Source: CAYRVX01 sp964642165 | GTDB taxonomy: Bacteria; Planctomycetota; Phycisphaerae; SM23-33 | Length of the DNA stretch: 25,506 nt | Assembly: GCA_964642165.1 (NCBI GenBank) | Contig: CAZXOC010000079.1 | Location: 1 to 25,506 of the forward strand | Reading direction: 5' to 3' | Part shown: one piece after another, positions 6,536 through 14,003 of the stretch | Layout of the letters: the number at the start of each line of letters is the position of its first letter | Numbering within the stretch: position 1 is the first letter of the stretch | Translations under genes and position numbers: made by a program | The notes under the pieces: generated by a model | The model's input: the letters and a program-made list of their open reading frames with translations, nothing else | Database searches by the model: none | What the model was told of the DNA's origin: nothing

Positions 6536-9500
6536 GGGCGGCGGTCGGCGCCGGTTCGCCGCCGGGCAGCGTGCGGCCGATGTTGCGCTTCATCTCCACG
6601 TAGTCGAGGTAGTTCACCGCGGCGTCGCCGTTGGAGTCGCCCTGCGCCCAGGTCGCCCCGACGGTCAGGCCGAAGTGGGCTCGCAGGGCGAGGAAGTCGC
6701 TGCGCCCGACGGTGCCGTCGCGGTCGCCGTCGCCGCGCCAGGTCACCAGGACGGGCAGCTCGGCGTCGCCGCCGGCGGTGCCGTCGCCGTCGCCGTCCAG
6801 CAGGTTGTCGGCCGCGTCGGCGATGCTGTCGGCGCGAAGGACCGCCGTATACCGCCCGGGCCCGACGCCCGAGGGGGACAGGTCCCACGTCGCCGTGTTC
6901 GTCGCCGCCTGCCAGGAGACGGTCGCGCCGGTCAGGCGGACCTCCCCGCCCGTTGCCTGGTCCTGGAGCCTCAGGTCCCTCGCCTCGAGGGTGCTTGAGA
7001 CGTCTTCGCTGAAGCGCACGGCCAGGGTCAGCAGCGTGTCGTAGCGGCCGAGACCGGCGTTCGTCGCCACGGCCTCGACCTGCGGCGGCGTGGTGTCCCC
7101 GGCGGGGATGCGGAACAGCGCCGAGGGCGCCAGAAGCTGCTTGGCCAGGCCCGGCCCGGCCCAGCGGACCTCCAGGGCCTCGTCGCCGGTCTTCTCGAAG
7201 AACTCGACGGTGACGGCGTGCAGGCCCGCGGCCAGGCCGATCGTGCCGCTCCGCTCGCGCGCGGCGTGGACGCCGTCGTTGTCGGCGACGAGCGTCTCGC
7301 CGATCCACAGCCGCCCGCCGTCGTCGCTGCGGACGTAGAACGTGTAGATGCCGTCGGCGGGGGCCTGAACGAAGCCCGTGAACCGCAGGCCGAACCGGTC
7401 GCTCGCCGTCGCCACTGCCAGGTCGGGCGTCGCGCTCGTGCCCGTCCCCACGGGGGTCAGGGCGTCGAAGTCCGGCATCGCGTCCCACTCGCCCTCGAAG
7501 GCCTCGAACGCGAGCCCGGGCTCGGTGCTGCCGGGCTGGTCCGGCGGGCGGAGGACGATCTCCTCGGCGGGCTGCAGCAGCGCGACCCAGTCATTGCCCG
7601 TTCCCGACGGCGGCAGGCCGATGCCGACCACGCCGCCTGCCTCGACGGTCCGGACCGTCCCCTCGCGCAGCGGCCCGCCGCTTCGCGGGTTGTACCACCG
7701 GACGTCGAACGTGCCCGCCGCGTCCCGCAGGTCCACGCTCGTCGTGCCGCCGTTCTTGAGGTACACCACGTACACCTCGCCCGGCTTGCAGAAGCCATAG
7801 TCGCTCGAGGCGGTGCTGACGCCGTTGTCGTTGACCATCTCCCAGAACGGGATGTCGTTGTCGTGGAAGAACGACAGCGCGTGGCGGCAGTAGTCCCAGA
7901 ACGCGTCGCGGCTGCGGTAGTCCTGGCAGGTGAGGTCGGAGTGGGCGTGCTGGTAGCCGAAGTAGAACTCCAGCCCCGCCCCGCCGGCCATCAGGTTGCC
8001 CCACAGGGCGTTCTTTCGCCCGTCGACGTGGCTCTGCCCCGCGTCGTTGTCCGGGCGCAGGGCGTGGCTGGCGTCGCCCGGCTCGTCGCAGGCCACCACC
8101 CAGGGCTTGCCCGCGGCTGCCGAGCGGTCGATGTAGTCCTTGGTCCGGCTGTGGACCTGGTCGAAGTTGCTGTGGCTGGTCTGGAGGGAGAAGCCCGTCA
8201 GCTCCGAGCCGGGACCCAGCAGGTCGTAGTGGTCGTCCCCGTTGTGGATCACGATGGGGTGCCGGTAGGGATCGTGATCCCGGAAGTACCGCGCCCAGGC
8301 CTTCTTCTGGCTGGTGGACGCGTCGTCGACCTCCTCGCCCAGGTTCCAGTTCAGGGCCAGGTGATGCCCGAACCGGGCGATCAGCTCGCGGTAGTAGAGC
8401 TTCCGCTGGTTGCCCAGGTTGCCGCTGTTCAGGAGCGTTTCGTTCTCGGTCTCCTGCGTCTTGAAGTGCAGGTACATGCCCATGCGGTCGGCGTGGGCGA
8501 AGACGATGTCCCACTGGTCCAGCCGCGAGCAGTCGAAGCGTAGCCGCTCACCATAGCTCGTGTACGGGAAGACGTTCTGGTCGTCCCCGTTGATGTTGAG
8601 CGTGAGGAACGAGAAGGCGTTGAGCCCCTCCGAGGCCAGGTAGTTGACCGCCCCGATGATCCCCTTGCCCTTGTCGCCCTTCCAGGTGGGATCGCCGGCG
8701 TTCCAGTCCCGCACGTGGGCGGCCCAGTCCTTGACGAGGTCGTCCTTGTGGCCGTCGCCGTCGAAGGGCCCGTCGAAGTCCTCGTACGCCAGGAAGTTCT
8801 CCGGCGCGTCGGCCCCGCACTTGAGGAAGTGCTCGCCGCTGGCGGCGAAGCGCAGGTAGTGCTCGCCGACGTACTCCAGGCGTCCCTTGCCGCGGAAGTC
8901 TCGCCCCGTCTTGTCGGTCGCCTCGACGTCGAACGCCCCCGTCGCGCCGTCGAAGTACCCCGCGCTGCTCCCGGCGCCGGGATCGTCGCTCACCGCCACG
9001 TTCGAGCCCGCGCGGAACGAGGCGACGTAGGCCCACCGCCCGACCTCGTCGGGCGCGAGGTGAACCCGCCACCTGTCGCCGGCCGAGGCGCCGGTGTCGG
9101 CCGCGTCGCCGTCCGCGGCGTAGTAGCCCGGCACGAGGAGCTGCCGCCCGCTGGGGCTCAGGAAGGTCACGTCGAGGCGGTAGTCCGTGAACGGGTTGGG
9201 CGTGGTCGTCTCGCTGGTCGCCGGGCCGGCGAACGTGACCGTCACGTCGTGCCACGTTCTCAGCTCGCCCTCGACGAGGCCCTCGCCGCTGCCCTCCGGC
9301 AGCACGCGGACGGTCGCGTCGTCCGAGGCCGTCTGGCCGTCGTTGTCCGTCACCAGCAGCCGGAAGACGTACGTGCCTTCCACCAGGTTGCTGAGGGCCA
9401 GGTCGAACGTCTCCGCGCCCGTCAGGGTGGCCGCCGGGCCGCTGACCTTGCTCCAGCCGCGCGCGACCAGCCAGCCGTCCGGATCGCCGCCGCTGCCGTG

Positions 9501-10055
9501 AAGCGTGACGCTGTTGTCGGGCAGGACGAGCACCTGGTCCGGCCCGGCGTCGACGCTCGGGTCGCCCGCGCCGGGATCGGTCGTGCTCAGGTGCGTGGAG
9601 GGAATGATGACCTTGCCCTGCCCCGGCCCGGAGAAGGACAACCGGATCACCGCCGTGCCGTCCTGCTGGAAGTGCTCCAGACGGATCGGATGCCACCCGG
9701 CGTCGAGGTGGACGACGGCGCTGTCCTCCGTGGCCGTGTGCTGGTTCCAGTGGTCGATGACCTGGTCGCCGTCGACCCACAGACGGACGCCGTCGTTGCT
9801 GACGGTGTAGAAGGTCCAGTCGCCGGTCTGCGGGGCATGGACGAAGCCCGTCCAGCGTTCGGAGTAGTTGTCGTCGGGCTCCACGGCGGTGCCGGGCGGC
9901 GCGTTGCCCCAATCCTGCGGGAAATCCACCGTGGCGTCGATCCGGGTGGTGGCGAGGTCCTGGAGGTCGATCGTGTCGAAGTACTCGCCCACCAGGCCCG
10001 CGTCGAGCAGCAGGCGTCCTTCCAGGGCCTCGATGGTCGGGGGCAGGGGTCGCAT
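6536..10055 (-). CDS. Large secreted glycoside-hydrolase-like protein with PA14, DUF5060-like and dockerin-like domains (3' end in gap)
   Basis: At least 1173 residues are visible. Approximate order: planctomycete-type N-terminal motif EALEGRLLLDA (about 9-19); PA14-like domain (20-160); PKD-like domain (165-255); DUF5060-like beta-sandwich starting WHDVTVTFAGP (about 268-380); a TIM-barrel-like catalytic region (about 385-740); a collagen-binding-2-like cap (about 745-835); a second PA14-like domain (855-990); an Ig-like domain; and a type I dockerin-like pair of calcium loops (DGDRDGTVG, about 1105, and DSNGDAAVN, about 1140). Candidate acid/base and nucleophile are Glu574 or Glu575 in NWNLGEE and Glu658 in ACDEPG. 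The layout recalls DUF4038/GH140-type enzymes, but the substrate is unknown. The ATG at 10055 has GAGGAGG upstream; a GTG at 10076 is in frame but less well placed. It is expected to be extracellular or cell-surface. Confidence 0.85.
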
Positions 10056-10099
10056 GACTCCCGCGGTCCTCCTCACGGCCGACGGCGCGATCGACCCCC

Positions 10100-10128
10100 A
10101 TTATCCCCCCAACGGGCCGATTCGCCAA
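10100..10128 (-). promoter_or_regulatory. Sigma70-type promoter for the large glycoside-hydrolase-like gene
   Basis: On the minus strand TTGGCG (10128-10123) and GATAAT (10105-10100) are 17 nt apart and match consensus at 4 of 6 and 5 of 6 positions. The predicted start near 10093 gives a leader of about 38 nt to the ATG at 10055. This suggests the gene has its own promoter although genes upstream run the same way. Confidence 0.5.
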
Positions 10129-10155
10129 GCACCTCTCCCCGGCCGTCCGCCCGCG

Positions 10156-10956
10156 TCAGTCCGAGACGTCGGAGCGGATGTTGTCCTCCCTTGCGGCCAT
10201 CGCCTTCTCGTCGTCCGCGTCGCCGAACTCCCCGTCCGCCCCGGCGGAGACGATCACCGGCCTGCCGCCGATGCCCCGGGTCGCGTAGTACCGCATCGGC
10301 CGGCCGTACCCGTCCTCGATGAGCCGCTCGGGCGACGGGCCGAGGTGGGGCCCGGTCGCCTCGGCGATCCGCCTTGCCTCGTTCGGGTCCTCGGCCCTCT
10401 GGCCGGCCAGGTGCTCCAGGAGCACGCGCACGGAGTCGTTGGGGTCGGCGCCGCCCGGGCCCGCTGCCTCCGGTGGAACGCGCCCCGTCACTTCCTCGTA
10501 AGCCTGGATCCCCGCGAGGAGCCACTCGTGCCTTCTCCGCGTAATCGCAGCCTCGTCCATCGGGCCGGACGAGAACCAGACCACCGCGGCCAGCGAACCG
10601 ACGACGAGGCCGATCCCGCAGATGATGACCCCGGCCAGCGCCTCTCCGCGGCGCAGGCCCTTCCGCCTGGCGGCGACCAGGCCGCAGATCCCCAGGACCA
10701 GGCCTACCGGCAATCCGACGATAGCGATGACGCCCGTAAACACGGACAGCAGTGCGAGGATCAGCGAGGCCAGGCCGAGCGGGTTGCGCTTGGGCCTCTC
10801 CGCGGGCGTCGCCCTCGGGGGCAGGGGCGGAGGGACCGGCGGCGGCGCCGCAAGCCGCACCGTCTGTCCGCAGGCGGGACAGGTCGCTGCCCCGTCGGAA
10901 CCGGCGCGAGCCGTGTCGATCTCGGCCCCGCAACGAGAGCACCTCAAGTCAGCCAT
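10156..10956 (-). CDS. Zinc-ribbon membrane protein with DUF4190-like segment and GspG-like C-terminal domain
   Basis: The product is 266 residues. The N-terminus carries a zinc ribbon with Cys6, Cys9, Cys26 and Cys29. A proline-rich linker (PPPVPPPLPPRATP) follows, then two or three transmembrane segments with the pattern NPLGLASLILALLSVFTG and GEALAGVIICGIGLVVG, typical of DUF4190-like proteins. The periplasmic-side part (about 140-266) resembles the soluble domain of type II secretion pseudopilin GspG: a helix with AITRRRHEWLLAGIQAYEEVTGRVP, then EDGYGRPMRYY (compare DPWGNPY) and SAGADGEFGDADDE, the calcium-loop-like end. No prepilin peptidase site is present. The ATG at 10956 has AAGGGGA at suitable spacing. 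It lies 124 nt downstream of the vWA gene and 100 nt upstream of the glycoside-hydrolase-like gene. Role unknown. Confidence 0.8.
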   Translation of the reverse strand: MADLRCSRCGAEIDTARAGSDGAATCPACGQTVRLAAPPPVPPPLPPRATPAERPKRNPLGLASLILALLSVFTGVIAIVGLPVGLVLGICGLVAARRKGLRRGEALAGVIICGIGLVVGSLAAVVWFSSGPMDEAAITRRRHEWLLAGIQAYEEVTGRVPPEAAGPGGADPNDSVRVLLEHLAGQRAEDPNEARRIAEATGPHLGPSPERLIEDGYGRPMRYYATRGIGGRPVIVSAGADGEFGDADDEKAMAAREDNIRSDVSD

Positions 10957-10993
10957 CCCGATTCCCCTTACAGCGCGGCCCGTGTTGTCCCTG

Positions 10994-11026
10994 CGGCGTG
11001 TCCCCGCCGGAGGCGACGACACGCCG
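10994..11026. other. Nested 33-nt hairpin in the leader of the zinc-ribbon gene
   Basis: CGGCGTGTC (10994-11002) pairs perfectly with GACACGCCG (11018-11026). Inside it, after a 2x2 internal loop, CGCC (11005-11008) pairs with GGCG (11012-11015) around a GGA triloop. It sits 38 nt before the ATG at 10956 and also downstream of the vWA gene, so it could be a leader structure or part of a termination region. No T-tract is present on the minus strand. Confidence 0.4.
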
Positions 11027-11035
11027 AACCCGTGG

Positions 11036-11062
11036 GGCGGCCGGCCCGTGCCCCGGGCCGCC
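11036..11062 (-). terminator. GC-rich hairpin after the vWA gene
   Basis: GGCCCG (11043-11048) pairs with CGGGCC (11054-11059) across a 5-nt loop. The stem is extended outward by a C-G pair and, past one bulged base, by two more G-C pairs. It lies 18 nt beyond the stop codon at 11081-11083 on the minus strand. There is no T-tract, so termination is plausible but unproven. Confidence 0.35.
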
Positions 11063-11080
11063 GATGGCGGGCCGCCGCGG

Positions 11081-12406
11081 CTATTCCAGCGGGTCGATGT
11101 GCTTGTACCGCCCGCCGTTCTCGGTCGCAATGGCCTGGAGGACCTTCTCCCCCGCCTCGGTGCGCCGGCCGTACAGCAGCGTGTGGATGACCACCTCCTT
11201 GCCGGCGTTGCGCGTGCGGATCTCCTCCAGCACCTTGTCGTTCAGCCGCAGGTTCTCGTAGCGGAACTCCCCGTCGGTCAGGAGGTAGATGATCTTGCCC
11301 GGCCGGGATCGCTTGGCCTTGCGGAGCACGTCGAACGCCCGCCGAACCGCGGGGATGCCCTGCGTGACGCCCGAGCTGGCCGTGTTGGCGACGAACTCGG
11401 CGACGGCCTTGCGGTTGGCCTGCGTGGCGGGGATGAGCTTCCTGGCGTCGTACTCCTTCGGCCGCAGCCCGCCGAAGAAGATCACGTGGAAGTGCTGCTC
11501 GGGTTTGAGCTTCGCGATGGACTTGACCAGCTCCTCGCGGACCTGCTCGAAGTTGGCGGCCATGGAGCCGGAACGGTCGATCAGGTAGACCACGTTGTAG
11601 GCCCGGCCCGTCGCGCCGGCGAAGCTGCTGGGCGGCCTGGGCCCGGCGGGCACGGGCTGATCGGGCGGCGGCAGCGCCTTGGGCGTCGGCAGGGGGGGCG
11701 TCGCGGCGAGCATCGGCTCGGCGGCGAAGAGCATCTGCGTGAAGCCGGCCTCCATGGCGGCGGCCATGGCTTCGTCCACCTGGGCGGCGGCGACCGCATC
11801 GGCGGGGCGCAGGATGATGGGCCCGGCCCCAACGCCCAACGCCTTGATCCGTCCCTCCAGCGCGGCCTTCAGCACGCGTGCGTCGCGGCAGGTCTCCTTC
11901 GTGGCGACGATCCGGTAGATGGCCTCGTCGACCTCCGGCCCGCGCCAGATGCGCACCTTGACCGCCTCGCCGTCGCCCGCCGCCGCCGTCGGCAGGCGGA
12001 ACCGCAGGCCCCCCGTCGGCTTGGTGCCCGGCTGGACGCACGCCAGCAGCAGCTCCGGTGTGCCGGCGCGGGCCGCCGCCGTCAGGATCCGCCGGACCAC
12101 GCCGAACGGCGTGCCCGGGACGATCAGGATGCGAACCACCGCCTTGCTGCCCTTGGTGGCCGCCGCGTCCTTCCCGGCCCGCAGCGCCGCGGCCAGGCCG
12201 GGCAGGTCCCTGCCCTCGATGTCCCGCCCGCCGACGCGAAAGCCGCCCCGCTCGAACTCGCCCTCCTCGTCCACCTGTCCGCGGACGGTCACGGTGAGGA
12301 GCGTTTCCGCCGGCACGGGCGGCGGGGGCTTCTTCTTCCTGCACCCGCCCAGCGCCGCCGCCGCGGCGAGGAACAGCGAGACCTCGGTCAACCGGTGTTG
12401 TCTCAT
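11081..12406 (-). CDS. Lipoprotein with two ExbD-like segments and a von Willebrand factor A domain
   Basis: The product is 441 residues. The signal ends in a lipobox LGGC with Cys22, followed by a basic, proline-rich stretch. Two segments resemble the ExbD/TolR periplasmic domain: about 55-125 (DLPGLAAALRA then ILIVPGTPFGVVRRILTAAARAG) and about 165-240 (VLKAALEGRIK then PIILRPADAVAAAQVDEAMA). From about 272 to 430 there is a vWA domain with a complete MIDAS: Asp277, Ser279, Ser281 (DRSGSM), Thr348 and Asp378 (LTDGEF). Binding of a protein partner through a divalent metal is expected from the family. The ATG overlaps the stop of the radical SAM gene (ATGA), so translation is probably coupled, and GGGAGG precedes it. 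No partner MotA/ExbB-like gene is in the window. Function unknown. Confidence 0.85.
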   Translation of the reverse strand: MRQHRLTEVSLFLAAAAALGGCRKKKPPPPVPAETLLTVTVRGQVDEEGEFERGGFRVGGRDIEGRDLPGLAAALRAGKDAAATKGSKAVVRILIVPGTPFGVVRRILTAAARAGTPELLLACVQPGTKPTGGLRFRLPTAAAGDGEAVKVRIWRGPEVDEAIYRIVATKETCRDARVLKAALEGRIKALGVGAGPIILRPADAVAAAQVDEAMAAAMEAGFTQMLFAAEPMLAATPPLPTPKALPPPDQPVPAGPRPPSSFAGATGRAYNVVYLIDRSGSMAANFEQVREELVKSIAKLKPEQHFHVIFFGGLRPKEYDARKLIPATQANRKAVAEFVANTASSGVTQGIPAVRRAFDVLRKAKRSRPGKIIYLLTDGEFRYENLRLNDKVLEEIRTRNAGKEVVIHTLLYGRRTEAGEKVLQAIATENGGRYKHIDPLE

Positions 12407-13875
12407 CCTTCCGCCTCCCTGGAACCGCTGCGGCCCATGCGCAGCTCGTGGAGGATGTGCCAGTAGGCCCCGCGCCGGCCGCCCGCGATCGCGCGGGCGA
12501 GGGCCTCGTTGGCGTTGTAGTTGTGGTCGCCGGTCAGGTCGGCGTCGGGCGCCTCGGCGCCGCCTTCCTCCTCCGGCTCGAAGAACCTCTCGTCGCCCGC
12601 GATGATCTCCCGCACGAGACGGGCCGGATGCTCGCCCAGCGCCGCGGCGATGTAGAACGTCGGCCAGAGCAGGTCCACCGGGCCGTCGTACTTGCGGCGG
12701 ACGGCGGGGTTGTCCTCCAGGGGTCCCTCGGCCGCCACCACGCCGACGGCCGGCGTGCCGGGGTACAGCCGCATCCCGAGCTGCGCGCCCACGCAGTCGG
12801 GCCCGATCTCCTTGAGGAAGGCGATGCTGTCGGCGACGGTCTCGGGCGTCTCGCCGGGCCCGCCGAGCAGCAGGTCGAGCATGACGGCCATCCCGTGCCG
12901 GCGGCACAGCCGCACGGCGCGGGCCAGGTCCTCCTTGCGGTGCGGCAGGCGGTAGCTCTCCAGGACCGCCTCGGCGGCCGAGTCGCTCGTGAAGTCGATG
13001 CCCACGCACCCGGCGCGGCGCATCAGCCCGGCCAGCTCGGCGTCGAACGGCACGACGGTCATGTAGGTGTACCACCGCACGCGCTCGCCGAGCCGGCGGC
13101 GGATCAGCTCGCCGCAGACGCCCGCGGCGTGCTCGCGCGGGACGTTGAACTCCCCGTCGCAGAGGTGCAGCACGTCCACGCCCTGGCGCAGGAGCGACTC
13201 GACCTCGTCGGCGACCTCGCCCGGATCGCGCATCCGCACGTCGACGCCCTTGGCCAGCGGGTCGGCGCAGTAGATGCACGGCCTGGGGCAGCCGCGCTTC
13301 GTCTCGATGCCGCCCTGCCCGCCCAGGCGGAAGTACGCGGCGTTGTCGATCGCGTCGCGCCCGGTCGGCAGGCGCAGCTCGCCGGGCCAGGCCGGCGCAT
13401 TCGCCCGCGGCGCCCCGTCGTCGCGCCAGACGAGCCCCGGGACGCGCTCGAGGCGCCTCTCGCCCCGGATCTCCTCCAGCAGCGCGATCGTCGCCTGCTC
13501 GCCGTCGCCGCGGATGCCGAAGTCCGCCTCGGCGTACGCCACGATCCGCTCGGCGAAGATGCTGAATCCCACGCCCCCCAGCACGACGGGCGCATCCGTC
13601 AGGCCGCGCAGCCTGGCGACGACGTCGCGCAGCTCCGGCAGGAACGTTTGGGCCTTCGGCCAGAAGCTGTCGTCGGCGTTGCGGAAGCTCAGGCCCACGA
13701 GCCGCGGGTCGCGATCGGCGAAGTAACTCTCCAGCGCCGCGTCGGGGTCGGCGGCGAGGCACAGGTCCAGCACGTCGACGTCCGCCCCGGCGGCGCGGGC
13801 GGCCCCGGCGACGTACTCGATGCCCAGCGGGCCGATCGGCGGCGTCATCCGGTTCGTGTTGATCAGCGTCAGCAT
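12403..13875 (-). CDS. B12-binding-type radical SAM protein
   Basis: The product is 490 residues. The N-terminal 150 residues form a cobalamin-binding-like Rossmann region (PPIGPLGIEYVAGAARAAG, then LVGLSFRNADD and APVVLGGVGFS). It lacks an obvious DxHxxG lower-ligand motif, as many relatives do. The radical SAM core begins with GGIETKRGCPRPCIYC, where Cys196, Cys200 and Cys203 would hold the [4Fe-4S] cluster. LLGGPGETPETVADS is the typical later-barrel GGPGET segment. Such enzymes generate a 5'-deoxyadenosyl radical for methyl transfer or other C-C or C-S chemistry; the substrate cannot be read from the sequence. The C-terminal tail (about 420-490) is acidic and contains GDHNYNANEALARA. The ATG at 13875 lacks a strong Shine-Dalgarno but begins the conserved fold. 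The gene overlaps the vWA gene by 4 nt. Confidence 0.88.
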   Translation of the reverse strand: MLTLINTNRMTPPIGPLGIEYVAGAARAAGADVDVLDLCLAADPDAALESYFADRDPRLVGLSFRNADDSFWPKAQTFLPELRDVVARLRGLTDAPVVLGGVGFSIFAERIVAYAEADFGIRGDGEQATIALLEEIRGERRLERVPGLVWRDDGAPRANAPAWPGELRLPTGRDAIDNAAYFRLGGQGGIETKRGCPRPCIYCADPLAKGVDVRMRDPGEVADEVESLLRQGVDVLHLCDGEFNVPREHAAGVCGELIRRRLGERVRWYTYMTVVPFDAELAGLMRRAGCVGIDFTSDSAAEAVLESYRLPHRKEDLARAVRLCRRHGMAVMLDLLLGGPGETPETVADSIAFLKEIGPDCVGAQLGMRLYPGTPAVGVVAAEGPLEDNPAVRRKYDGPVDLLWPTFYIAAALGEHPARLVREIIAGDERFFEPEEEGGAEAPDADLTGDHNYNANEALARAIAGGRRGAYWHILHELRMGRSGSREAEG

Positions 13876-13927
13876 GGGCGGTGCTCGCACGGCGGGCCCG
13901 AGGAACGCGGAGCACGACGTTGCGTTG

Positions 13928-13936
13928 ATTATACCA
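13928..13936 (-). promoter_or_regulatory. Extended -10 promoter for the radical SAM/vWA operon
   Basis: The minus strand reads TGGTATAAT, a perfect -10 hexamer with the TGn extension. It is about 53 nt upstream of the ATG at 13875, giving a leader near 46 nt. The -35 region (TCGCCG at 17 nt) is poor, which is usual for extended -10 promoters. The same 128-nt divergent region precedes the rhamnosidase gene on the plus strand, where I see only a weak TTGCGT-17-TATGTA candidate (13920-13948). Confidence 0.5.
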
Positions 13937-14003
13937 GCCGCGTATGTAGACGGCGACGAGCGCGCCACCGCGCGAAGGAGACCGAGGAACGAAAGGGTGC
14001 GTG

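Noticed and set aside
5481..10076. Single minus-strand protein of about 1531 residues spanning the assembly gap
   Set aside because: It exists only because 100 N keep the frame open. A terminator, a promoter and a ribosome-binding site before the ATG at 6317 separate two genes.
8715..10322. Plus-strand open frame of 535 codons opposite the large glycoside-hydrolase-like gene
   Set aside because: It shows shadow composition and ends in arginine- and proline-rich sequence; real domains lie on the other strand.
14001..14003. GTG directly before the rhamnosidase ATG as the start codon
   Set aside because: The ATG at 14004 has better spacing to AAAGGG; the difference is one residue.
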